The notes beneath the pieces were generated by a model. The model was not told the DNA's origin, made no database searches, and worked only from the letters and a program-made list of their open reading frames with translations. From NCBI GenBank assembly GCA_963530615.1, contig CAUSDX010000003.1:129674-193673 (forward strand): a stretch of 64,000 nt of DNA, written 5' to 3'. Made by a program: the position numbers and the translations under genes. Positions 54,914-62,604 of the stretch are shown in pieces (position 1 is the stretch's first letter; every line of letters starts with the position of its first letter). Source of the DNA: JABCPE02 sp963530615 (lineage in GTDB: Bacteria; Bacteroidota; Bacteroidia; Flavobacteriales; Weeksellaceae).

Positions 54914-55580
54914 ATGAAAAGTATTTCTGAAGAACAACAAAAACAAATTATACAATATTTACAAACGAAAAATCTGTTTGAAGATACCACAGTAGAGTTA
55001 TCTGAGCATTTTGCCAATCATATAAATCATCTTATAAGTAAAGGAAAAACTTTTGAAGAAGCCTTTAATGAAACCCAAAATATTTGGTCAAAAGACCTTA
55101 AAAACACATGGATTTATGGATTTTATCAAATTCCTATTATTCAAAAACAAAAAATATCTTCTATACGCAATATTATTCTAAAAAAATCATTAGACTTTTC
55201 TATTATTTTATGTCTATTTATTTTTAGGAATAATGTTTCTTCTAAATCATAATCATTTTATAAAATTTTATCACTACTATACTTGTTTCATAATAGTGTT
55301 GCCTATTATTTCTATACCTATCATATGGCGGGGCATTCCTTTTAGAAAGAAAATCGTTAGTTCTGAAGATTTATTTAATCCTATAATCATTGGAGCATTT
55401 ACACTTATCTCAAGTTTTCATATAAGACAAAGCATAAACTCTGAATATACCATGCCTTTTAATTCATTGTTTATATTTATAATTCTTATTTTTTGCCAAA
55501 ATATCTTAACTTTCTATATCATTTTATCATCAATTAAATTTAGACAAGATTTCAAATATTTCAAGAATAAAACATCATAA
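54914..55580 (+). pseudogene. HAAS-like membrane protein gene, frameshifted
   Basis: Two overlapping frames read as one protein. The first (54914-55252) encodes a helical N-terminus like a HAAS domain (EEQQKQIIQYLQTKN, VELSEHFANHINHLI) and then enters a membrane segment, SLDFSIILCLFIF. At a T run near 55221-55225 a one-base shift gives LGIMFLLNHNHF, and the second frame (to 55580) continues with three more membrane helices. Removing one T makes a single protein of about 220 residues with four helices. The domain often goes with small membrane proteins of unknown role. Sequencing error is possible. An imperfect hairpin (55584-55616) follows. Confidence 0.65.
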
Positions 55581-55620
55581 AATAAAAAAGGCAATCATTA
55601 TTTGACTACCTTTTTTTTAT

Positions 55621-56733
55621 TTAGTTAAACATATCTCTAACTCTATCAAAGAATGACTTTTCTTTTCCTGTCGGCTCTGCTTTCATATCGCCAGAGTTTA
55701 GTTGGCTTTCAAAGAACTTGCGTTGTTCTTCTGTGAGAGATTGTGGCGTCCAGACATTAATATGCACAAACATATCTCCTTTATGATAACTATCTAAACT
55801 TTGCAAACCTTTTCCTGCAAGACGAAGAATCTTTCCTGATTGAGTTCCTGCATCTATTTTAACCTTAACTTTCCCACTTACCATTGGAATTTCTTTTGAA
55901 CATCCCAATGCTGCCTCTGCAAAAGAAATATATAAGTCTTGATGCAAATTATCTCCTTCTCTCTTTATGTTTTTATCTTCTTCTTCTTCTATTACCACAA
56001 GTAAATCTCCTGGCACTCCTCCAAAAGGAGCATCATTTCCTTTTCCGCGAATACTTAACTGAATACCATCTCTTGCACCTGCTGGAATGGTAATACTCAC
56101 CTCTTCCTCTATTCGGATAAGCCCCTGTGCATCAGCACCTGCTGGAATTTTATCAGCTACTTTTCCTAAACCTTGACATCTATCGCAAGTAGCCTGTGTC
56201 TGCACTTGTCCCAAAAAAGTATTCATTACCTTCATTTGAACACCTCTTCCATTACATACAGGACAAGTTTTAGAAGTAACTCCTTCTGCTAACTTCATTC
56301 TTTTGACTTTCAAGGTCTTTTTAGTTCCATTAAAAATCTCCTCTAAAGTCAATTTTATACGAACCCTAAGGTTAGAACCCCTCACTTGTTGAGGCCTTCC
56401 ACCGCTGCCAAATCCACCGAAACCGCCAAATCCACTTCCAAAAATATCTCCAAACTGAGAGAAAATATCCTCCATATTCATACCTCCATAACCACCGCCT
56501 GCAGCACCTCCCATTCCTGCATGTCCAAACTGGTCATACCTTGCCTTCTTATTCTCATCACTGAGAACCTCATAGGCTTCAGCAGCTTCCTTAAATTTTT
56601 CTTCAGCACCCTTGTCTCCTGGGTTTTTATCAGGGTGATATTTTATTGCTAACTTTCGATAGGCTTTTTTTATTTCATCAGCACTTGCGGATTTAGAAAC
56701 CCCCAACACTTCATAATAATCTCTTTTTGACAT
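55621..56733 (-). CDS. dnaJ: Chaperone DnaJ with reduced zinc domain
   Basis: DnaJ delivers clients to DnaK and stimulates its ATPase. The 370-residue protein has the J domain with HPD at residues 33-35, a Gly/Phe-rich linker (about 75-115), a Cys region and two C-terminal substrate domains. Only two CxxCxGxG motifs are present (CPVCNGRG and CDRCQGLG) instead of four, so one zinc site is expected. The same reduction is usual, as far as I recall, in flavobacterial DnaJ. It follows grpE, as in many genomes. Confidence 0.96.
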   Translation of the reverse strand: MSKRDYYEVLGVSKSASADEIKKAYRKLAIKYHPDKNPGDKGAEEKFKEAAEAYEVLSDENKKARYDQFGHAGMGGAAGGGYGGMNMEDIFSQFGDIFGSGFGGFGGFGSGGRPQQVRGSNLRVRIKLTLEEIFNGTKKTLKVKRMKLAEGVTSKTCPVCNGRGVQMKVMNTFLGQVQTQATCDRCQGLGKVADKIPAGADAQGLIRIEEEVSITIPAGARDGIQLSIRGKGNDAPFGGVPGDLLVVIEEEEDKNIKREGDNLHQDLYISFAEAALGCSKEIPMVSGKVKVKIDAGTQSGKILRLAGKGLQSLDSYHKGDMFVHINVWTPQSLTEEQRKFFESQLNSGDMKAEPTGKEKSFFDRVRDMFN

Positions 56734-56783
56734 AAAAATAATAATTTATTAATGATTAAAAACAAAAATCAACAGTTATAATT

Positions 56784-57335
56784 TTAGTTTCCTATCACTA
56801 CTTTTGCGAAACGAATTACCTTATCATGAAGCTGGTATCCTGTTTCTACCACATCCACGATTTTCCCCTTCAATTCATCCGATGGAGCAGGTATTTGTGT
56901 AATCGCCTCATGAAAATCAACATTAAAATCATCTCCCGCTTTTACCTCTACTGATTTTAATCCTTTCTCTATCAATGCATTTTTGAACTTATTGTAAATC
57001 AGCTCTATACCTTTAAGGTTTTCACTATCACCAGATTTAGAAATTTCCTTTAAGGCTCTTTCAAAATCATCTAAAATAGCGAGCATAGAAGTCATCATAT
57101 TTCGGTTGGCATATTGAGCAAAATCCAATTTCTCCTTTTGAGTTCTTCTTTTATAATTTTCAAACTCAGCATAAAGACGAATGTATTGATCTTTTTGCTG
57201 TGCTAATTGCTCTTCTAACGACAATTCCTCAGTCAAATTTTCCGTATTTTCTGTATTTTGGTTTTCTACATGAGTATTTTCCTCTTGAGACATATTTTGT
57301 TCTTCTTGTAAATCTTTATTTTCTTCCATTTTCAT
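56784..57335 (-). CDS. grpE: Nucleotide exchange factor GrpE
   Basis: GrpE releases ADP from DnaK. The protein has an acidic, Gln/Glu-rich N-terminus, a long coiled coil and the C-terminal beta domain with the HEAITQIPAP signature and the end GYQLHDKVIRFAKVVIGN. The open frame runs back to 57407, but that would add a poorly fitting 24 residues. The ATG at 57335 (MKMEENK) or at 57329 gives the usual acidic start. dnaK is not adjacent. It lies 50 bp before dnaJ. Confidence 0.94.
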   Translation of the reverse strand: MKMEENKDLQEEQNMSQEENTHVENQNTENTENLTEELSLEEQLAQQKDQYIRLYAEFENYKRRTQKEKLDFAQYANRNMMTSMLAILDDFERALKEISKSGDSENLKGIELIYNKFKNALIEKGLKSVEVKAGDDFNVDFHEAITQIPAPSDELKGKIVDVVETGYQLHDKVIRFAKVVIGN

Positions 57336-57411
57336 TAAATTTATCACTTTATTATATTCAAATATTTTGCCAATAAAAAAGTATGACAAAAAGGCATTTT
57401 TTTTCAAAAAA

Positions 57412-57445
57412 GAAAACTACAAATTCATAATCTGTAGTTTTCTAG
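57412..57445 (-). terminator. Terminator of clpP
   Basis: A perfect 10-bp stem (57412-57421 with 57433-57442) and, on the minus strand, a T run lie 17 bp after the clpP stop. Confidence 0.85.
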
Positions 57446-57459
57446 TAAAAAATTATCTA

Positions 57460-58134
57460 TTATTTTTTCTCCAAAACCTCATCTACCATTCCAAAACCTT
57501 TTGCTTCATGAGAGGTCATCCAATAATCCCTATCTGATGCTTTCTCTACCCATTCATAAGTTTGCCCAGAATGAGAAGAAATGATATCATAAAGCTCTTT
57601 TTTAAGCTTTAACATCTCTCGTAAATTAATCTCCATATCGCTTGCAACCCCTTGTGCACCGCCACTTGGCTGATGAATCATTACACGAGAATGCTTCAAA
57701 GCAGAACGCTTTCCTTTCTCACCTGCTACTAAAAGAACCGCCCCCATAGATGCCGCCATTCCAGTACAGATTGTCGCCACATCTGGTTTAATGATTTGCA
57801 TGGTATCATAAATTCCTAACCCTGCATAGACGCTTCCCCCAGGGGAATTGATATAAATCTGAATATCCTTATTAGGATCTGCACTTTCTAGGAATAATAG
57901 TTGAGCCGTTACAATATTAGCCACTTGGTCATCTATCCCTGTTCCTAAAAAGATAATCCTATCCATCATCAACCTTGAGAAAACATCCATCTGAGCTACA
58001 TTCAGCCTTCTTTCTTCAGTGATATATGGCGTTAAATTCATAGGATTAAACATTCCCATATATTGCTCTGTAACTAAACCATTATTCCCCAAATGTTTTA
58101 CAGAAAAATCTCTAAATTCTTTTTTTATATCCAT
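57460..58134 (-). CDS. clpP: ATP-dependent Clp protease proteolytic subunit
   Basis: ClpP forms the barrel of the ClpAP/ClpXP protease. The 224-residue protein has catalytic Ser129 (GMAASMGAVL), His154 (VMIHQPSGG) and an Asp near 201-203 (SDRDYW). The N-terminal 20-30 residues look like the usual propeptide. clpX is not adjacent. Confidence 0.97.
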   Translation of the reverse strand: MDIKKEFRDFSVKHLGNNGLVTEQYMGMFNPMNLTPYITEERRLNVAQMDVFSRLMMDRIIFLGTGIDDQVANIVTAQLLFLESADPNKDIQIYINSPGGSVYAGLGIYDTMQIIKPDVATICTGMAASMGAVLLVAGEKGKRSALKHSRVMIHQPSGGAQGVASDMEINLREMLKLKKELYDIISSHSGQTYEWVEKASDRDYWMTSHEAKGFGMVDEVLEKK

Positions 58135-58209
58135 TTCTATATTTTTCTAATTTAACTAATTACATTACTCTATCAAATTCTATTCCTTTCAATAGAAATA
58201 GACATTCTG

Positions 58210-60126
58210 TCATAAAACTCGGAAAAGTTTTTCATCTATTTGATTTTTCAATTCATTAAGTTTAATGATTTTTTGATAAATTTCTACCTTATCATTTGCT
58301 GTATCTAAATTATTTTTAAGCTCTCTCATCATTTTCATAACATATTCTCTCTTATGACGAATAATAACATCTTGCACTATTTTTTCTAATAAATCTTCTT
58401 CCTTTGTAATGAATATATTATACTGTCGCCAATTACTTATTTCATGATTTTCTACTAATGCATCAGCTACCTTTCCTGATATATTTTCATCCAAAAGTCC
58501 AAAAAAGAAATTCCCTGAACGAATCTCATTTTGCTCAAATCCTTTCTTAATTTCATCTATAATTTTTTGGTTAATTACCGATTGTATTACATAATCATCT
58601 TCCGAAAGATGCTGAATAATCTCCTCTGCAACCGTAGTTTCATAAACTCTATTTTGTTCATTTTTTCGCTCCAAAACCCTATTTCCATACTTCAAAAGAT
58701 ACTCCACTAATTTTTCTTCCAAAACTAAAAGTGAATTGATTCTTTTATCCCAAATCTCTTGCGGTATAGACTGAACCATTTTTATCTTCGGTTTAGGCTG
58801 ATTTTGTCCACTTAAGAGTTGCTTTTGATTTTGTAACTCATCAAAAAGATTTCTCTCCGTCAACCCAAACTGAGAAGCAACCTGCTTCAAATAAACTTCT
58901 TGCTTCAATCCATTACTCACATGAGCCACTGATTTCACTATATCACGAACTGCTTCCGCCTTTTTTATCGGGTCATTTTCTGCATCTTTTAATAAAATTT
59001 CAGCCTTAAAATCAATAAAATCCTTTGAATTGTCCCTAATGAAATTTTTAATATATTCCATCGAATGGCTACGAGAAAAACTATCTGGATCATGTCCCTC
59101 TGGAAAAAGTAAAACCCGAATATTCATCTCCTCAGCGAGAAGCATATCAATACTTCTGAAACTCGCCTTAATTCCTGCTGCATCACCATCAAATAAAATC
59201 GTAACATTCTCCGTAAGTCTTTTTATCAGCTTAATTTGCTCCGTAGTCAATGCCGTTCCAGAGCTTGCCACCACATTTTCTATACCATTCTGATGCAAAG
59301 AAATCACATCCATGTATCCCTCCACCAAAAGACAATAATTTTCTTTAGAAATTGCTTGTTTTGATTGTGCTAATCCATATAAAACTTGAGATTTATGATA
59401 AATTTCTGTCTCTGGAGAATTTAGATATTTAGCTGATTTTTCATTAGATTTCAAAATTCTACCTCCAAAACCTAAAACTCTCCCTGAAAAACTTTGAATT
59501 GGGAAAATGACCCTTTCTCGGAATCTATCAATGCCTTCAGGATTTCTTCCAGAAAAAATAGACAATCCTGATTTCTCTAAAATCTCCTTACTATATCCTT
59601 TGTTCAAAGCATATTGAGAAAAAGCATTAAATTTTTGAGGCGAATAACCCAACTGAAATTTTTTAATAATCTCTGACTTTAATTCCCTCTCCTTAAAATA
59701 CGCCCAACCTATCAGTTGTCCCTCTTCCGTATCATAAAGTTGCTCCTGAAAAAAATGATTCGCCACTTCATGAATCTTATAAAGTAAATCTTTATCCGTT
59801 TGGGCTTTTCTCTCTTCTTCAGTAAGTTCCCTTAGATTTTCTTCTACTTCTATACCATATTTTTTTGCAGCATACCGAAGTGCTTCAGGATAGGAAAAAC
59901 CCTCTATTTCCATCAAAAAAGTAATGGCTGTCCCTCCCTTTCCAGAAGAAAAATCTTTCCAAATTTGCTTACTTGGAGAAACCACGAAACTCGGTGTTTT
60001 TTCATCTACAAAAGGGCTTAATCCCTTATAATTACTTCCCGTCCTTTTAAGCTGAACATATTCACCTATAATTTCTTCTACCCGAATAGCCGAAAATATT
60101 TTATCTATGGTTTCTTTTGTAATCAT
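58210..60126 (-). CDS. dnaG: DNA primase DnaG lacking zinc ligands
   Basis: DnaG makes RNA primers for replication. The 638-residue protein has an N-terminal domain shaped like the CHC2 zinc domain (NYKGLSPFVDEKTPSFVVSP, then FSSGKGGTAITFLMEIEG), but the four zinc ligands are replaced by S, V, D/F and S. The TOPRIM catalytic domain is intact (LLVEGYMDVISLHQNG, TILFDGDAAGIKASF). The C-terminal helicase-binding part follows from about 450. A -7-like TAACTTTA lies just before the ATG. It stands alone, without rpoD or rpsU. Confidence 0.95.
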   Translation of the reverse strand: MITKETIDKIFSAIRVEEIIGEYVQLKRTGSNYKGLSPFVDEKTPSFVVSPSKQIWKDFSSGKGGTAITFLMEIEGFSYPEALRYAAKKYGIEVEENLRELTEEERKAQTDKDLLYKIHEVANHFFQEQLYDTEEGQLIGWAYFKERELKSEIIKKFQLGYSPQKFNAFSQYALNKGYSKEILEKSGLSIFSGRNPEGIDRFRERVIFPIQSFSGRVLGFGGRILKSNEKSAKYLNSPETEIYHKSQVLYGLAQSKQAISKENYCLLVEGYMDVISLHQNGIENVVASSGTALTTEQIKLIKRLTENVTILFDGDAAGIKASFRSIDMLLAEEMNIRVLLFPEGHDPDSFSRSHSMEYIKNFIRDNSKDFIDFKAEILLKDAENDPIKKAEAVRDIVKSVAHVSNGLKQEVYLKQVASQFGLTERNLFDELQNQKQLLSGQNQPKPKIKMVQSIPQEIWDKRINSLLVLEEKLVEYLLKYGNRVLERKNEQNRVYETTVAEEIIQHLSEDDYVIQSVINQKIIDEIKKGFEQNEIRSGNFFFGLLDENISGKVADALVENHEISNWRQYNIFITKEEDLLEKIVQDVIIRHKREYVMKMMRELKNNLDTANDKVEIYQKIIKLNELKNQIDEKLFRVL

Positions 60127-60172
60127 AGGGGTAAAGTTATGAAATTATTTTTATACCCTTAAGAAAATTCAT

Positions 60173-60203
60173 TTGTATTTCTTTTTAAGTTTTTCTACTT
60201 TTG
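60173..60203 (+). promoter_or_regulatory. Promoter of the asparaginase gene, near-leaderless
   Basis: TTG (60173-60175), a 20-bp spacer and TACTTTTG (60196-60203) form a full consensus promoter. Transcription should start at about 60208-60210, on the GTG start codon itself. Confidence 0.75.
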
Positions 60204-60207
60204 GCGA

Positions 60208-61224
60208 GTGAAAAGAAAAATTTTAATTATCTACACAGGTGGTACCATTGGTATGGAAAAAGACTACAATACTGGAAGTCTAAAACCCTTTAATTTTGAT
60301 TTTATTTTTGATAAACTACCTGAAATAAAATTATTAGATTGCGAAACTCATATTCACTCTTTTGAGCCACCTCTAGATAGTTCTGATATCGGTCCTGAAG
60401 ATTGGTGTAATATCGCTAAGGTGATTGAAAAAAACTACCCTAACTATGATGGTTTTCTCATCCTACACGGCACCGATACTATGGCATATACTTCTTCGGC
60501 ATTAAGTTTTATGCTTAAAAATCTTCGCAAACCTGTGATTTTAACAGGCTCTCAATTACCCATCGGAGACTTACGAACAGATGCTAAAGAAAATCTTTTA
60601 ACAAGCCTTTATTATGCCAGTTTATACAATAATAATGAAGCAGTAATTCAAGAAGTCGCATTATATTTTGAACACCAACTCTTAAGGGGAAATAGGAGTT
60701 TGAAATATAGTTCCGAAAATTTTGATGCTTTTCAAAGTCCCAATTACCCCCTTTTAGGAAAATCGGGTGTTTTCCTTAATATTAAAGAAAATTTCCTTTT
60801 CCGTCCCAAAGAAAACGCCTCTCTTTCTGTTGATTATCATCTTGATAAAAACATTCTACTTTGTAGAATTTTCCCAGGAATGGATCTAAATTATCTTTTA
60901 GAAATATCGACAATAAAAGCCATTATCATTCAAGTATTTGGTTCGGGTACTATTTTTAGCACTCCTAAAACCTTAAAAACTCTTAGAGAATTGAGAAAAA
61001 GAGGCACTGAAATCATCGTTATTAGCCAGTGTCTTTCAGGTGGTGTAAATATCGGAAAATACAAAAATAGCAATATTTTTGAGCAAATTAATGCCATCAG
61101 CGGAAAAGATATTACCGTAGAATGTGCTCTAACTAAAGCCATGCATCTCATTGATAATCCAAACTATACAGGAACTTTTGCAGAAAATTTCTCTAAAAAT
61201 TTAAGAGGAGAAATCACAGAATAA
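60208..61224 (+). CDS. ansA: Type I L-asparaginase
   Basis: It hydrolyses asparagine to aspartate and ammonia in the cytoplasm. The 338-residue protein has the two catalytic Thr regions: ILIIYTGGTIGM (residues 5-16) and FLILHGTDTMAYTSSAL near 90. No signal peptide is present, which fits type I. The start is a GTG, directly after a strong promoter, so the mRNA is probably leaderless. It is followed by tRNA-Ser. Confidence 0.94.
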   Translation: MKRKILIIYTGGTIGMEKDYNTGSLKPFNFDFIFDKLPEIKLLDCETHIHSFEPPLDSSDIGPEDWCNIAKVIEKNYPNYDGFLILHGTDTMAYTSSALSFMLKNLRKPVILTGSQLPIGDLRTDAKENLLTSLYYASLYNNNEAVIQEVALYFEHQLLRGNRSLKYSSENFDAFQSPNYPLLGKSGVFLNIKENFLFRPKENASLSVDYHLDKNILLCRIFPGMDLNYLLEISTIKAIIIQVFGSGTIFSTPKTLKTLRELRKRGTEIIVISQCLSGGVNIGKYKNSNIFEQINAISGKDITVECALTKAMHLIDNPNYTGTFAENFSKNLRGEITE

Positions 61225-61226
61225 TT

Positions 61227-61255
61227 TTGAATATTCAATATTTTTCTTATCTTTG
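61227..61255 (+). promoter_or_regulatory. Promoter of tRNA-Ser
   Basis: TTG (61227-61229), an 18-bp spacer and TATCTTTG (61248-61255) lie 10 bp before the mature tRNA 5' end. Confidence 0.65.
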
Positions 61256-61265
61256 CGAAAGTAAT

Positions 61266-61352
61266 AGAAAGGTGTCCGAGTGGTTGAAGGAGCTACCCTG
61301 GAAAGGTAGTATGCGGGTAACTGCATCGAGGGTTCGAATCCCTTCCTTTCTG
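61266..61352 (+). tRNA. tRNA-Ser (anticodon GGA)
   Basis: The 87-nt sequence folds as a class II tRNA: acceptor stem AGAAAGG with CCTTTCT, anticodon stem CTACC/GGTAG with loop CTGGAAA (anticodon GGA, reads UCC/UCU), a long variable arm, and T arm GAGGG-TTCGAAT-CCCTT. The discriminator is G and the CCA end is not encoded. Mobile-element genes follow it, so its 3' end is a likely integration site. Confidence 0.97.
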
Positions 61353-61394
61353 CAATATCATATGTAAATCAATAACTTACAGAAATAAGGGACT

Positions 61395-61436
61395 AAAATA
61401 GGGACTTCATAAGAATTGAAGTTCCTATTTTCTTTT
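61395..61436 (+). terminator. Hairpin after tRNA-Ser
   Basis: A 14-bp stem with one G-T pair (61395-61408 with 61418-61431) and a following T-rich stretch lie 43 bp after the tRNA. It probably ends the tRNA transcript; as it lies near a likely integration site, a recombination role is also possible. Confidence 0.65.
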
Positions 61437-61525
61437 ATAATCCAGAGAAAAAAATCTTATCAAAATACATAGTAAGAGTATTCTATTTTCAAATAAAGAC
61501 ATCCTGTTAGAAAGATATTTTATCT

Positions 61526-61646
61526 ACTTGTAAAAAATAATGCAGGGTGTCCGAGCAACTTGTAAAAAATAATGTAGGGTGTCTCCTACTACTTGTAAAA
61601 AATAATGCAGGGTATCTCCTACCACTTGTAAAAAATAATGTAGGGT
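61526..61646 (+). repeat. Four 23-bp iterons (33-bp period)
   Basis: Copies at 61526-61548, 61558-61580, 61591-61613 and 61624-61646 are identical except for one base, and the variants alternate C, T, C, T. Spacers are 9, 10 and 10 bp, so the period is 32-33 bp, about three helical turns. Spacers 2 and 3 are similar (TCTCCTAC); spacer 1 differs. Iterons of this size bind replication initiators in theta plasmids. An AT-rich region follows, as in such origins. Confidence 0.9.
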
Positions 61647-61742
61647 CAAAATCATTATCTTAATGAAAATCAATTATATATAAATATTTCCTAAATTTAT
61701 TTTTCTTTATATATATACACACTATATATATGAGAATATATT

Positions 61743-61779
61743 AGTGAGAGAATAATAGTGAGAGAATAATAGTGAGAAT
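61743..61779 (+). repeat. 14-bp tandem repeat
   Basis: The unit AGTGAGAGAATAAT occurs at 61743-61756 and 61757-61770 and partly at 61771-61779. It lies in an AT-rich stretch downstream of the iterons. Confidence 0.85.
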
Positions 61780-61959
61780 AAAAAAAGAGACAAAATTTTG
61801 TTTTTTCTGCATTAGCAATTTTGGACTAAAAAATCATTTTTTGGGAGGTCTAAAGTCATTTTACAAAAAACATATACTGATTTTCAATAGTTTAACTAAC
61901 TTTATAAAAATTCCTTTGAAAAAATCTTAATTAATCTCAAACTAACCACGCTGAGTAGT

Positions 61960-62015
61960 GCAAGATGTGTCTTTGTTCCCACAACTTTTCAGTTGATACA
62001 CAAAGACCATCTTGC
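61960..62015 (+). other. Composite inverted repeat, oriT candidate
   Basis: Arms 61960-61976 and 62000-62015 match over 16 bp with one extra base in the left arm. A small inner inverted repeat (CAAC/GTTG, 61982-61985 and 61992-61995) lies in the loop. It is about 210 bp before the mobC-like gene. This is the position and form of an origin of transfer; T residues after the right arm mean that a terminator is also possible. Confidence 0.55.
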
Positions 62016-62132
62016 CTTTTTTGAGAAAAAAGGATTAGAAAAATTTCGGAACTCATTTTTCTTTTCAGCGGAATTTTCTTTTTGTAGATTTTATTCAAGT
62101 TTCATTTTTGGAAGCCAAAAATTTAAGGCATC

Positions 62133-62159
62133 AGTCTAATTTAGTCTAAAGTAGTCTAA
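62133..62159 (+). repeat. Three AGTCTAA heptamers spaced exactly 10 bp
   Basis: AGTCTAA starts at 62133, 62143 and 62153, one helical turn apart, 65-90 bp upstream of the mobC-like start. It is a likely operator or relaxosome-protein site. Confidence 0.8.
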
Positions 62160-62223
62160 CCCAAGCCTAAATCCTTGTTTTTTATGAATTTATATTGAAA
62201 TTTTGCCCAAAAGAAATCCCAGA

Positions 62224-62604
62224 ATGCAGAAAGAAAAGACTGAAATTAAAATTAGAATTAAAAAATCTAAAAAAGATATTTGGAAAAAAAACTGTAAGGA
62301 AAAAGGGATTACACTCACTAATCTCATTATTGATTCGGTAGAAAAACGAACTTGGGATAGTGAGCGAAGGAAAGCGATGGCGTTCATTGAAAAACAAGTA
62401 AACCTATTTGCGAAAGTAGAAAACAACATCAATCAATTAGCCAAGTATGTGAATGGACAAAAATTTATGACCCCACAACAAGCAAATGAATTTAACATTT
62501 ATCTGAAAGAGGTCAAAAGATTAAAGCAAGAACAGAACGAGATTTTGATGAAAACATATCGTTTTATTGCCAATGATAGTGAAAATTTTAAGTTCAGCGA
62601 GTAA
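62224..62604 (+). CDS. MobC-like mobilization (relaxosome accessory) protein
   Basis: The 126-residue basic protein has the layout of Bacteroidota relaxosome proteins: an N-terminal ribbon-helix-helix-like segment (KTEIKIRIKKSKKDIWKKNC, then GITLTNLIIDSVEKR), then a helical part with NINQLAKYVNGQK and a coiled C-terminus. Such proteins bind oriT and help the relaxase nick. The open frame begins at a TTG (62203), but the ATG at 62224 is preferred. The relaxase gene overlaps its 3' end by 32 bp. Confidence 0.85.
   Translation: MQKEKTEIKIRIKKSKKDIWKKNCKEKGITLTNLIIDSVEKRTWDSERRKAMAFIEKQVNLFAKVENNINQLAKYVNGQKFMTPQQANEFNIYLKEVKRLKQEQNEILMKTYRFIANDSENFKFSE

Larger units (their letters stand above)
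61353..62223 (+). mobile_element. Left-end noncoding region of a mobilizable element
   Basis: About 870 bp between tRNA-Ser and the mob genes hold no gene. They contain, in order: a hairpin (61395-61431), four 23-bp iterons, an AT-rich stretch with a 14-bp tandem repeat (61743-61779), a large composite inverted repeat (61960-62015) and three 10-bp-spaced heptamers (62133-62159). This is the composition of a plasmid-type origin or transfer region. No integrase lies in the window, and the other end is outside it, so whether the element sits in the tRNA as attL is inference. Confidence 0.7.

Noticed and set aside
61526..61646. Four repeats with spacers as a CRISPR array
   Set aside because: Repeats of 23 bp with spacers of only 9-10 bp, two of them similar, do not fit CRISPR; no cas genes are near.
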